64,000 nt of DNA, taken from Variovorax gracilis (GTDB lineage: Bacteria > Pseudomonadota > Gammaproteobacteria > Burkholderiales > Burkholderiaceae_C). Where the stretch lies: NCBI RefSeq assembly GCF_030317115.1, contig NZ_JASZYF010000014.1, positions 57,138 to 121,137 on the forward strand, given 5' to 3'. Position numbers and translations under genes: made by a program. The notes under the pieces are model-generated. The model saw only the letters and a list, made by a program, of their open reading frames with translations. It was not told the origin of the DNA and did no database searches. This document shows, piece after piece, positions 1-8,194 of the stretch. Position 1 is the stretch's first letter; the number at the start of each line of letters is the position of its first letter.

Positions 1-2
1 TC

Positions 3-3000
3 GACAGCGCCGCCAACGGCGAGACCCAGCAGGTCACGGGGGTCCGCAATGTGGGGCCGTTGGCGCAAGGGCCGGTGTCCGGGGTGAATCCCGGCACTTC
101 CGCCGGCACCGGCACGGCGGTGATCGGCCGCTACGGAACCCTGACCATCGGCGCGGACGGAACCTATACCTACGTCGTCTTCGACAACGACCCTGCCGTG
201 CAGCGCATGGTGCCCGGCGACACATTGGACGACGTCTTCAGCTACCGGGTCACCGATGCCGCCGGACTCGACGACCTGACCGAGCTGCGCATCATCATCT
301 CCGGCGCCAACGACAACCCCGTGGCCAGCGACGACCATGCGGACGCGCAGGCCGCCTCCACCAACGGGAATGCGCAGGAAAGCAATCCGGCCGGCAACGT
401 CATCCTCTTCCCGAGCCGTCCGGGCACGATCGACCAGCCTGGCGGCAATGGCGTGGACCTCGACGTGGACCGCACCGACACCCCCAACTCGCTGCTGGCC
501 GTGACCGGCATCGGCACCGGCCCCGAAGCACCGGGCGTGGTCCTGTCCCCCGTCGCGCCCGGCACCAGCCTGGCCAACGGGACCGCGATCGCCGGCACCT
601 ATGCCCTGCAGGGCGGCGTGCCGGTGGCGGGCGATTTCGGCACGCTCGTGATCGGGTCGGACGGCGCCTTCACCTTCGACGTCAACAGCGACAACCTCAC
701 GCTTCAGTCCCTGCAGGCGGGGCAGACGATCGACGTCATCTACACCTACCGGCTCACCGACACCAGCGGCCTCACCGACCTGGCGCAGCTGGTGATCACC
801 GTGCGCGGGGTCAACGACCCGCCGGTCGCACAGAACGTGGTGGCGCTGGCCACGGAGCGCGGCGGGGTCGCCAATGCCACGCCGGGCGTCGATCCGACCG
901 GCGATGCCACCAGCGCGTCCTTCGACCCCGACGGCGATCCGTTGACCGTGACCTTCGTTCGTGCCGGCGCCGAGGGCGCCGGCGGCACCGACCTACCGGT
1001 CGGGCTGGCGGGCGCGGTGGTTGCCGGCCAGTACGGAACGCTCACCTTGCAGTCCGACGGCACCTATGCCTACGCGGTCGACAACAACAACGCCGCGGTG
1101 CAGGCCTTGCGCCGGATCTCCGACGTGCTCATCGACCGCTTCACCTTCACCATCGATGACGGCAACGGCGAAACCGACCAGGGCGAAGTCGTCGTGCTGG
1201 TCCGCGGCCAGAACGACAACCCGGTGGCGGCCGACGACGTCGCTTCCGCGCTCGAGGCGGGCGGCCTGCACAACGACCAGCCCGGGGTCGATCCGACTGG
1301 CAATGTGCTTGCCAACGATGCCGACGTGGATGGCGGCGAAGTCCCTGCGGACCCGTTGGACTACGGCGAGACGCGGGCGGTGTCGTCGTTCCGCACCGGC
1401 ACCGAAGCCGCGACCGGCACTGCGGGCGTGCTCGGCACCGAATTGCGCGGCGCCTATGGCTGGCTGACCTTGAATGCCGACGGCTCGTACACCTACCGCG
1501 TGGACAACGACGACCCCGCCGTGGAAGCCTTGCGCCTCGACGTCGACACGCTCACCGACAGCTTCAGCTACACCGTGATCGACGCGGCCGGCGCCCAGGA
1601 CCGCGCCACGTTGAATGTGACCATCCATGGCGCCAACGACACGCCGGTGGCCCACCCGGTGGTGGTCGTCGCGGTCGAGGCCGGCGGGCAGAGCAACAAC
1701 ATCCCGGGGGTCGATCCGACCGGAAACGTGGTCGACCTGATCGACGATGTCGATGGCTCGGGAGAGATCGTGATCGCGGTCGACATCGCGCGCGGCATCA
1801 TCAACGGCGTCATCGGCACCCCCTTCCGCGGCCTGTACGGCTCGATCCTCCTGAACATCGACGGCACGCTCAGCTACACGCTGGACAACGACAATCCGGT
1901 CGTCCAGGCGCTGCGCACCAGTTCCGACACGCTGACGGAAAACTTCACCTACCAGGTCCGCGACCGGGCCGGAGCCACCAGCTCGGCGCCGCTCACCGTC
2001 ATCATCCAGGGTCGCAACGACAACCCCGTGGCCGTCGACGACGCAGCCATTTCCGTGGAGGCCGGCGGCACCTTCAACGGCACGCCGGGCGTCGACCCCC
2101 AGATCGACCTGGTGGCCAATGACACCGACGTCGATGCGGGCGACGCCAGGATCGTCACGGGCATCCGTGCCGGCACCGAAGCCGCCGGCGGCGCGTTCAC
2201 GGCGGTCGGCTCGACCCTCAACGTCATCGGGCAGTACGGCACGCTCACGACAGCCGCGAACGGCAACGGCTATACCTACCGGCTCGACAACAGCGCGGCG
2301 GCGGTGCAGGCGCTGCGATCGGGCGACACGTTGAGCGAGGTGTTCAGCTACAGCATGCGCGACCTCGCTGGCGCAACGGACGTGGCGCAGCTCACCATCA
2401 CCATCCGCGGTGCATGGGATGCGCCGGTGGCGGTCAACGATACGGCGGTGGCCCTCGCCAACAACGGCGCCGGGCGCACCTTCAATCCGACGCGCAACGT
2501 GCTGGCCAACGACACCGATGTCGACCTGCCCGACGTGCTGCACGTGTCCGGCATCCGCGTGGGCACCGAAGCGGCGGGCGGATCGCTGGTGAACGTTCCG
2601 GCGGGCACCAGCAGCCTCGACGGCACGGTGATCGACGGCCTGTACGGCCGGTTGACCATCGGCTCCAACGGCACGGCCACCTATGTCGTCGACGTCAACA
2701 ATCCCGCCGTGCAGGCACTGGGCCTGCTGGAGTTCGCCGACGAGTATTTCACCTACCAGGCGACGGACCTCGGCGGGCTCAACGACCTGGCCCAGATCCA
2801 CATCATCGTCGTGGGCCTCAACGATCCGCCGAAGGGCGTCGCGGACGCCGCCACCGCCATCGAGGCGGGTGGTGTGAACAACGCGCAAGCCGGCGTGGAC
2901 CCGACGGGCAACGTGCTGGCCAACGACACCGACGTCGAGGGCGATGCGCTGGTCGTGACCGGCTTCCGCACGGGCGGCTCGACGGGCAGCGGAACGGCAG

Positions 3001-4523
3001 GCACGCTCGGCTCCGCGCTGCGCGGCCTGTATGGCAACCTGACGCTCAACGCGGATGGCAGCTACACCTATGTGCTCGACAACAGCCTCCCCGAGGTCGA
3101 AGCCCTGCGCACGAGCGGCCAGACCCTGACCGACACCTTCACCTATGCGCTCGCCGACATCTGGCAGGCGCCCTCCTCGGCCGAGCTGCGCATCACCATC
3201 GACGGCCGCAACGACACGCCGATCGCGCGCGACGACAACGCGACCGCAGTCGAGGCGGGCGGCATCGCGAACCAGACGCCGGGGGTGAACCCCACGGGCA
3301 ACGTCCTGGTCAATGACAGCGACGTCGACAGTGCCGCCAACGGCGAGACCCTGCGCGTGCTCGGCGCCGGCAGCGTCGGCAGCAGTGCCCAGCGCGTGCT
3401 CGGCGTGCGCAATGCGGTCGGGGATTCCGTCGTCGCGGGCCAGGTGCTGGCGGGCCTCTACGGCCAGCTCACGCTCAACGCCGACGGCAGCTACACCTAC
3501 GTGCTCGACAACGCCAACCCCACCGTGCAGGCGTTGCGCAACGCGGGCGAGACGCTGAGCGAGAGCTTCACCTACCGCGTCAGCGACACCGCCGGCGCGA
3601 CTTCCGAAGCGCGCCTGAACGTGCTGATCCAGGGTGCCAACGATGCGCCGGTCGCGCGCGACGACAGCAACGTCGCGCCCGGCGAGCGGCCCGCCCCGCA
3701 AGCCACCGGCAACGTGCTGCCCAACGACTCCGACGTGGATGGCGGCGACAACCTGCAGGTGGTCGCGATCCGCACCGGCGCCGAGGCGGGGACCGGCACG
3801 CCCGGCGCGGTCGGCCAGAGCATTGCCGGGCGCTACGGCACGCTGGTGATCCACGCCGACGGCAGCTACACCTACACGGTCGACCAGACCAACCCCGACG
3901 TGCTGGCCTCGGCCGGGCTGGGCCGCGTGCTGCAGGACGTGTTCACCTACACAGTCGCCGACCGCGGGGGCGCCATCGACGCGGCACAACTGGTGATCGA
4001 CCTCGACATCGCGTCGCCCTACCTCGCACCGCCGGGGCCGAACTACTTCATGTATTTCCTGGACAGGGACTATCCGGGCGCGATCCTGCCGGATGTGCGG
4101 CCCGCGATCTACATCACTCCGGTGGTGGAGCAGGTCGACACCGCACTGAAGATCTCCGCCTGGGGGAGCGACGGCAGCCAGTTGCTGTGGCAGTTGCCGC
4201 CCGAGATGGGTGGCACCTCGATAGGTGCCGGCCTCGGCGAGGTGCCTGAGCAGCACGTCGCCCGCGCCGTCGGGCAGAGCCGGCGCGACAGCGACTTCGA
4301 CCTGGCGCGGATCCTCGGCCGCGAAGGCCGCGTCAACCTCAGTGCCGACGGCCTGCTCACCGCGCCGTCCCTTTTCATTGCCGACCCCGAAGACATGGTG
4401 CTGGACGTCGAGCCGCCGGACCCGCAGACCGCCCTCGGCTTCAGGGAGCAGTTGCGCGAGGCGGCGCAGCGCCTCCATCCACTCGGGCCGGCGGACGCTT
4501 TCGAATCGGCGACACGCATCTGA
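3..4523 (+). CDS. Giant VCBS/cadherin-like repeat surface protein (5' end outside window)
   Basis: The reading frame is open from the left edge, so the start lies upstream; about 1506 residues are visible. It is built of roughly nine units of about 125-150 residues. Each unit carries the elements NDxPVA, EAGG, PGVDPTGNVL, NDxDVD, YGxLTLNADGSYTY, VQALR and FTYxxxDxAGA, which is the VCBS repeat pattern of bacterial adhesins. The last 190 residues leave the repeat and are rich in Pro, Asp and Glu. No RTX glycine-rich nonapeptides are visible, unlike most type I secreted VCBS proteins. The next gene, a TolC-like protein, starts 12 nt after the stop, so this is probably the cargo of the following export-like operon. 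A role in adhesion or biofilm is inferred from the family. Confidence 0.88.
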   Translation, partial: DSAANGETQQVTGVRNVGPLAQGPVSGVNPGTSAGTGTAVIGRYGTLTIGADGTYTYVVFDNDPAVQRMVPGDTLDDVFSYRVTDAAGLDDLTELRIIISGANDNPVASDDHADAQAASTNGNAQESNPAGNVILFPSRPGTIDQPGGNGVDLDVDRTDTPNSLLAVTGIGTGPEAPGVVLSPVAPGTSLANGTAIAGTYALQGGVPVAGDFGTLVIGSDGAFTFDVNSDNLTLQSLQAGQTIDVIYTYRLTDTSGLTDLAQLVITVRGVNDPPVAQNVVALATERGGVANATPGVDPTGDATSASFDPDGDPLTVTFVRAGAEGAGGTDLPVGLAGAVVAGQYGTLTLQSDGTYAYAVDNNNAAVQALRRISDVLIDRFTFTIDDGNGETDQGEVVVLVRGQNDNPVAADDVASALEAGGLHNDQPGVDPTGNVLANDADVDGGEVPADPLDYGETRAVSSFRTGTEAATGTAGVLGTELRGAYGWLTLNADGSYTYRVDNDDPAVEALRLDVDTLTDSFSYTVIDAAGAQDRATLNVTIHGANDTPVAHPVVVVAVEAGGQSNNIPGVDPTGNVVDLIDDVDGSGEIVIAVDIARGIINGVIGTPFRGLYGSILLNIDGTLSYTLDNDNPVVQALRTSSDTLTENFTYQVRDRAGATSSAPLTVIIQGRNDNPVAVDDAAISVEAGGTFNGTPGVDPQIDLVANDTDVDAGDARIVTGIRAGTEAAGGAFTAVGSTLNVIGQYGTLTTAANGNGYTYRLDNSAAAVQALRSGDTLSEVFSYSMRDLAGATDVAQLTITIRGAWDAPVAVNDTAVALANNGAGRTFNPTRNVLANDTDVDLPDVLHVSGIRVGTEAAGGSLVNVPAGTSSLDGTVIDGLYGRLTIGSNGTATYVVDVNNPAVQALGLLEFADEYFTYQATDLGGLNDLAQIHIIVVGLNDPPKGVADAATAIEAGGVNNAQAGVDPTGNVLANDTDVEGDALVVTGFRTGGSTGSGTAGTLGSALRGLYGNLTLNADGSYTYVLDNSLPEVEALRTSGQTLTDTFTYALADIWQAPSSAELRITIDGRNDTPIARDDNATAVEAGGIANQTPGVNPTGNVLVNDSDVDSAANGETLRVLGAGSVGSSAQRVLGVRNAVGDSVVAGQVLAGLYGQLTLNADGSYTYVLDNANPTVQALRNAGETLSESFTYRVSDTAGATSEARLNVLIQGANDAPVARDDSNVAPGERPAPQATGNVLPNDSDVDGGDNLQVVAIRTGAEAGTGTPGAVGQSIAGRYGTLVIHADGSYTYTVDQTNPDVLASAGLGRVLQDVFTYTVADRGGAIDAAQLVIDLDIASPYLAPPGPNYFMYFLDRDYPGAILPDVRPAIYITPVVEQVDTALKISAWGSDGSQLLWQLPPEMGGTSIGAGLGEVPEQHVARAVGQSRRDSDFDLARILGREGRVNLSADGLLTAPSLFIADPEDMVLDVEPPDPQTALGFREQLREAAQRLHPLGPADAFESATRI

Positions 4524-4535
4524 AGAAGGAAGAAC

Positions 4536-6098
4536 ATGCGACGGCATCCTCTCAAGCTACTGGGCGCGGCCATGGGAACGGCGCTGCTGCTGGGCGCCTG
4601 CGGGTCCCTGGAGCCCACTCCCTACACGCAGGACGAGCTGCGCAAGCGCGTGACCGACGACAAGGTGCGCATGTATGCCGACCAGGAGCCGGTCACGCTG
4701 CCGATCACCTTCTACGAAGCCGCGGCGCGCGCGCTGAAGTACAACCTCGACTACCGCCTCAAGCTGATGGAAAGCGCGTTGGCGACCGACCTGCGCGACG
4801 TGGCGAGCTACGAGATGCTTCCGCGGCTGGTGGCATCGGCCGGCTACGTCGGCCGCAACAACGATTCGGGCGGCACCTCCATCGGCATCGAGGACCGGCA
4901 GGTGAGCCTGCGGGCCTCGACTTCCGAGGAGCGCGACCGCAACCTCGCGGGCTTGGGATTGAGCTGGAACCTCCTCGACTTCGGCGTTGCCTACTACCGC
5001 ACCCAGCAAAGGTCCGACCAGATCCTGATGGCGAACGAACGCCGCCGCAAGGTTGCGCAGAACGTGCTGCAGGACGTGCGCAACGCCTACTGGCGCGCGC
5101 TGGGCGCCCAGCGCCTGCTCCCCGAGGTCGACGGCTTGCTGGCACGCACGCACAAGGCGCTCGGCGCCGCCCGCGAGGCGGAGACCAAGGGCCTGCTGCC
5201 GCGCCAGGACGTCCTCGCCTACCAGCGTGCGCTGATCGATTCGGTCTACCTGCTGACCGTGCGCCGCCAGGACCTGGAATTCGCCCAGGCCGAACTCGCC
5301 GCCCTGATATCGCTGCCCCCCGGCGCGAAGATGGTGCTGGCCGACACCGCCGAGCCGACGATGCCGGTCGTGACGAAGGACATCGACCGGCTCGAGCAGC
5401 TTTCGCTGGAGAACCGTCCGGAAGTCATGGAGGAGTGGTATCGCATGCGGGTCGACGACTACGACCTGAAGGTCGCCAAGGCCCAGTTGTGGCCGAACGT
5501 CGGCATCACGCTCGACAGCCTGTATGACTCGAACAAGTTCCTCTACAACAACGCCTGGAACGTCATCGGCGTGCAGGTGTCGTTCAACCTGCTGAAGCTG
5601 CTGCAGATGCCTTCGCTCAATTCGGCGCAGGCCAGCCAGACCCGGACGGCCGAGGCCCGCCGGGTCGCCTTGTCGATGGCGGTGCTCACGCAGGTGCGCG
5701 TGGGCTACCTGCGCTACCAGTTGGCCCGCCAGGAAGTCGAGTTCGCGGACGAGAGCCTGCGGGTCGATCGGCGGCTGCTGGAGTACGCCCAGTCGGCCCG
5801 CACCGCCTCGGTCGGCACCGAGCTGGAGCTGATTCGCGCCGAAGGCCGCTACCTGCTGTCGCGCTACCAGCGCGAGGCCGCCTACGCCAGCGCGCAGGCC
5901 GCGCAGGGACGGCTCTACAACTCGGTGGGCTTCGACGTGCTGCCCGAATCGATCGACAAGAGCGACATCCCGTCGCTCGCCAGGGACATCGAGAAGAAGA
6001 TGGGCGAACACGAGCAGCGCAGCCTGATCGCGAGCTCCGGAATGCAAGGAAGCGGCAATGCCACCACGCCCCTCACATCCGTCACGCAGCAGCACTGA
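4536..6098 (+). CDS. TolC-family outer membrane lipoprotein
   Basis: This 520-residue protein has a lipoprotein signal (LLLGAC near residue 20) and two long, mostly helical halves typical of TolC/OEP outer-membrane channels. Examples are the stretches around ALKYNLDYRLKLMESAL, LSWNLLDFG and FNLLKLL. It would form the outer-membrane exit duct of a tripartite envelope complex. A Shine-Dalgarno AAGGAAG precedes ATG 4536. The gene sits 12 nt after the giant repeat protein and overlaps the next gene (HlyD-like) by 41 nt, so one operon is very likely. The partner pump is unusual: no ABC or RND transporter gene follows. Confidence 0.9.
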   Translation: MRRHPLKLLGAAMGTALLLGACGSLEPTPYTQDELRKRVTDDKVRMYADQEPVTLPITFYEAAARALKYNLDYRLKLMESALATDLRDVASYEMLPRLVASAGYVGRNNDSGGTSIGIEDRQVSLRASTSEERDRNLAGLGLSWNLLDFGVAYYRTQQRSDQILMANERRRKVAQNVLQDVRNAYWRALGAQRLLPEVDGLLARTHKALGAAREAETKGLLPRQDVLAYQRALIDSVYLLTVRRQDLEFAQAELAALISLPPGAKMVLADTAEPTMPVVTKDIDRLEQLSLENRPEVMEEWYRMRVDDYDLKVAKAQLWPNVGITLDSLYDSNKFLYNNAWNVIGVQVSFNLLKLLQMPSLNSAQASQTRTAEARRVALSMAVLTQVRVGYLRYQLARQEVEFADESLRVDRRLLEYAQSARTASVGTELELIRAEGRYLLSRYQREAAYASAQAAQGRLYNSVGFDVLPESIDKSDIPSLARDIEKKMGEHEQRSLIASSGMQGSGNATTPLTSVTQQH

Positions 6099-6858
6099 GC
6101 GGGCCCTGCTCGCGTTGGTGCTCGCGGCGGTCATCCCGGCCGCGTGGGCCGCGACCGACGCGCGCAAGCCCGCGAACGCCGCCATGGACGACCCGGGCGC
6201 GATCCGCGTGCTGCTGGCTTCGCGCCTGGAGACCACGCTGTCGAGCCAGATGAACGGCACGCTCGGCGACCTGCAGGCCGAGTTGGGCCAGAAGGTGGCA
6301 AAGAACGCGCTGCTGGCGCAATTCATCTGCACCGAGACGCAGGCGCGCGTGAAGGTGGCCGGCGCCGAACTCAACATGGCGCGCCAGAACCTCGAGGCCA
6401 AGCGCAACCTGCAGAAGCTCAATGCCGCGGGAGACCTCGAAGTGCTGATGGCGACCACCGAGGTCGACAAGACCGAAGGCGCCCTCACCCTCGCGCGAAC
6501 GCAAAGCGGCTACTGCCAGGTGCGCGCACCCTTCAGCGGACGCATCGCCAAGGTGCTGGCCAAGCCGCACCAGACCGTGAGCGCCGGCACGCCGCTCTTC
6601 GACCTGGTCAGCGACGGCGCGCTCAAGGTGCGGCTCAACGTGCCTTCCACGCTGCTGGCGCGGCTCAAGCCGGGCGCGCCGCTGGTCGTGACCATCCACG
6701 AGACGGGCAAGAGCTACCCGGCGCAGGTGAGCGCGATCAATTCCCGTGTAGATGCGGTGGCGCAGACCGTGGAGCTGGAAGCGCGGCTCAACAGCGAGCA
6801 TCCCGAGCTGATCCCGGGGATGAGCGGCATCGCCCGGTTCCCCACGGACCGTGACTGA
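6058..6858 (+). CDS. Small periplasmic HlyD/RND-type adaptor
   Basis: This 266-residue protein has an N-terminal signal peptide (hydrophobic ALLALVLAAVIPAAWA). A short lipoyl/hairpin/beta-barrel follows, with an alpha-helical hairpin around residues 90-150 and the classic membrane-fusion motif VRAPFSGRIAKV near residue 160. It would sit in the periplasm and bridge the TolC-like channel to an inner-membrane component. The start has an AAGGAAG ribosome site inside the preceding gene and the genes overlap by 41 nt, which suggests coupled synthesis. It is shorter than most adaptors (usually 350-400 residues), because the helical hairpin is compact. Confidence 0.85.
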   Translation: MPPRPSHPSRSSTERALLALVLAAVIPAAWAATDARKPANAAMDDPGAIRVLLASRLETTLSSQMNGTLGDLQAELGQKVAKNALLAQFICTETQARVKVAGAELNMARQNLEAKRNLQKLNAAGDLEVLMATTEVDKTEGALTLARTQSGYCQVRAPFSGRIAKVLAKPHQTVSAGTPLFDLVSDGALKVRLNVPSTLLARLKPGAPLVVTIHETGKSYPAQVSAINSRVDAVAQTVELEARLNSEHPELIPGMSGIARFPTDRD

Positions 6859-8194
6859 GCGCCCGCCGCCCGCCGCGCAACTGCTGCTCAGCCTCAATGC
6901 GCTGCGCGACAGGGCTCTGGCAGCGCCGTCGCTGGACGCGCTGGCCTTCTCGATGGCCAACGACCTTCATCCGCTGCTGCGCTTCCGGCAGGCACTGGTG
7001 ATGGCGCAACGCGGCGACCGGCTCGAATTGCTGTGCGTCTCGGGGCTCGCCCGGCCCAGCGAGGATTCGCCCTACCTCGTGTGGCTGCGCCGCGCGAGCC
7101 GCTGGCTCGGGACGCAGCTTCGCGATGACAAGCCCCGATGGCTCGCCCGCGACGCGGTCGATCCGCCTGCCGACATCGCCGAGGGCTGGGCCGAATGGTG
7201 GCCTGCCGGCCTGTGGTGCATTCCGCTGAGCGACCGCGAGGGCAAGCGCCTCGGCGTGCTGCTCTACCTGCTCGACCAGCCTCCGTCCGAGCAGCTCCAG
7301 CCCATGCTGCAAGGCGTGTGGCAGACATGGGCGCACTGCTGGGCCGCGTTCGACGCTCGCCGTCGACTGCCGCGCTGGCGGCCGAGCCGGCGGCACGCTT
7401 TCGTCGTGCTTCTCGCGCTCGCGGCACTGATGCTGCTGCCGGTGCGGCAGACGGTGCTCGCGCCCGCCGAGGTGGTGTCGCTGAACGCGCAGGTCATCAG
7501 CTCGCCGATCGATGGCGTGATCGAGCGCATGCAGGTGCGGCCCAACCAGGCCGTCGAGATCGGCACGCCGCTCTTCACGCTCGACGAGACCACGCTGCGC
7601 AGCCGCGCCGAAGTGCTCGGCAAGGAGGTCGCAGTGGCCGATGCGGAATTCATGGCCGCCAGCCAGCGCGCTTTCGACAACCCGCAAAGCAAGAACGAAC
7701 TGACCTTGCTGAACGCCCACGCGCGTCAACGGCGCGCGGAACTCGCCGCCGTCGAAACCCAGCTCAAGCGCACGCAGGTGCTGTCGCCGCGCGCAGGCGT
7801 GGCGGTGTTCAGCGACCCGAACGACTGGCTGGGCAAGCCGGTGGTCACCGGCGAACGCATCCTGCATGTGGCGGACCCCAGGCAGCCGGCCATGCGCGTG
7901 CAGTTGCCGGTGGCCGATGCCATCGCGCTCGAACCCGGCGCCAAGGTCACGCTGTTCCTCACGGCGTACCCGCTCGATCCGCTGCAGGGTCAGATCCTGG
8001 AGACCAGCTACCAGGCCAAGGCGAGCGACGAGGGCGTGTCCTCGTACAGATTGCTGGCCAGCATCGAGGACGCGCCCGCCCACGCCCGCCTCGGCCTGCA
8101 CGGCACGGCGAAGCTGTACGGCGAGCGCGTGATCCTCGGCTACTACCTCCTGCGCCGGCCGCTGGCCGCGGTGCGCGCATGGACCGGCCTGTGA
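6851..8194 (+). CDS. Membrane-anchored HlyD-family adaptor with cytoplasmic N-terminal domain
   Basis: The protein has 447 residues and starts at GTG 6851, overlapping the previous gene by 8 nt. Residues 1 to about 170 form a soluble, Trp-rich, GAF-like domain that would lie in the cytoplasm. A single membrane helix follows (FVVLLALAALMLLPV, about residues 178-195). The C-terminal half is an HlyD adaptor with a lipoyl-type motif (SSPIDGVIERMQV), a helical hairpin and a VLSPRAGVAVF return strand. A cytoplasmic sensor-like domain on an adaptor is unusual and may gate the complex. The GAF assignment rests on overall character only. It is part of the TolC/HlyD/M50 operon. Confidence 0.8.
   Translation: MTERPPPAAQLLLSLNALRDRALAAPSLDALAFSMANDLHPLLRFRQALVMAQRGDRLELLCVSGLARPSEDSPYLVWLRRASRWLGTQLRDDKPRWLARDAVDPPADIAEGWAEWWPAGLWCIPLSDREGKRLGVLLYLLDQPPSEQLQPMLQGVWQTWAHCWAAFDARRRLPRWRPSRRHAFVVLLALAALMLLPVRQTVLAPAEVVSLNAQVISSPIDGVIERMQVRPNQAVEIGTPLFTLDETTLRSRAEVLGKEVAVADAEFMAASQRAFDNPQSKNELTLLNAHARQRRAELAAVETQLKRTQVLSPRAGVAVFSDPNDWLGKPVVTGERILHVADPRQPAMRVQLPVADAIALEPGAKVTLFLTAYPLDPLQGQILETSYQAKASDEGVSSYRLLASIEDAPAHARLGLHGTAKLYGERVILGYYLLRRPLAAVRAWTGL

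Noticed and set aside
993..4547. A 1184-codon open frame opposite the VCBS gene
   Set aside because: Third-position GC bias keeps the antisense frame open. The product is Arg/Val/His-rich and mirrors the repeats, with no family features.
7138..8178. Upstream extension of the M50 reading frame
   Set aside because: The extra 347 residues overlap the adaptor gene in another frame and look like shadow sequence; ATG 8179 gives a sensible start.
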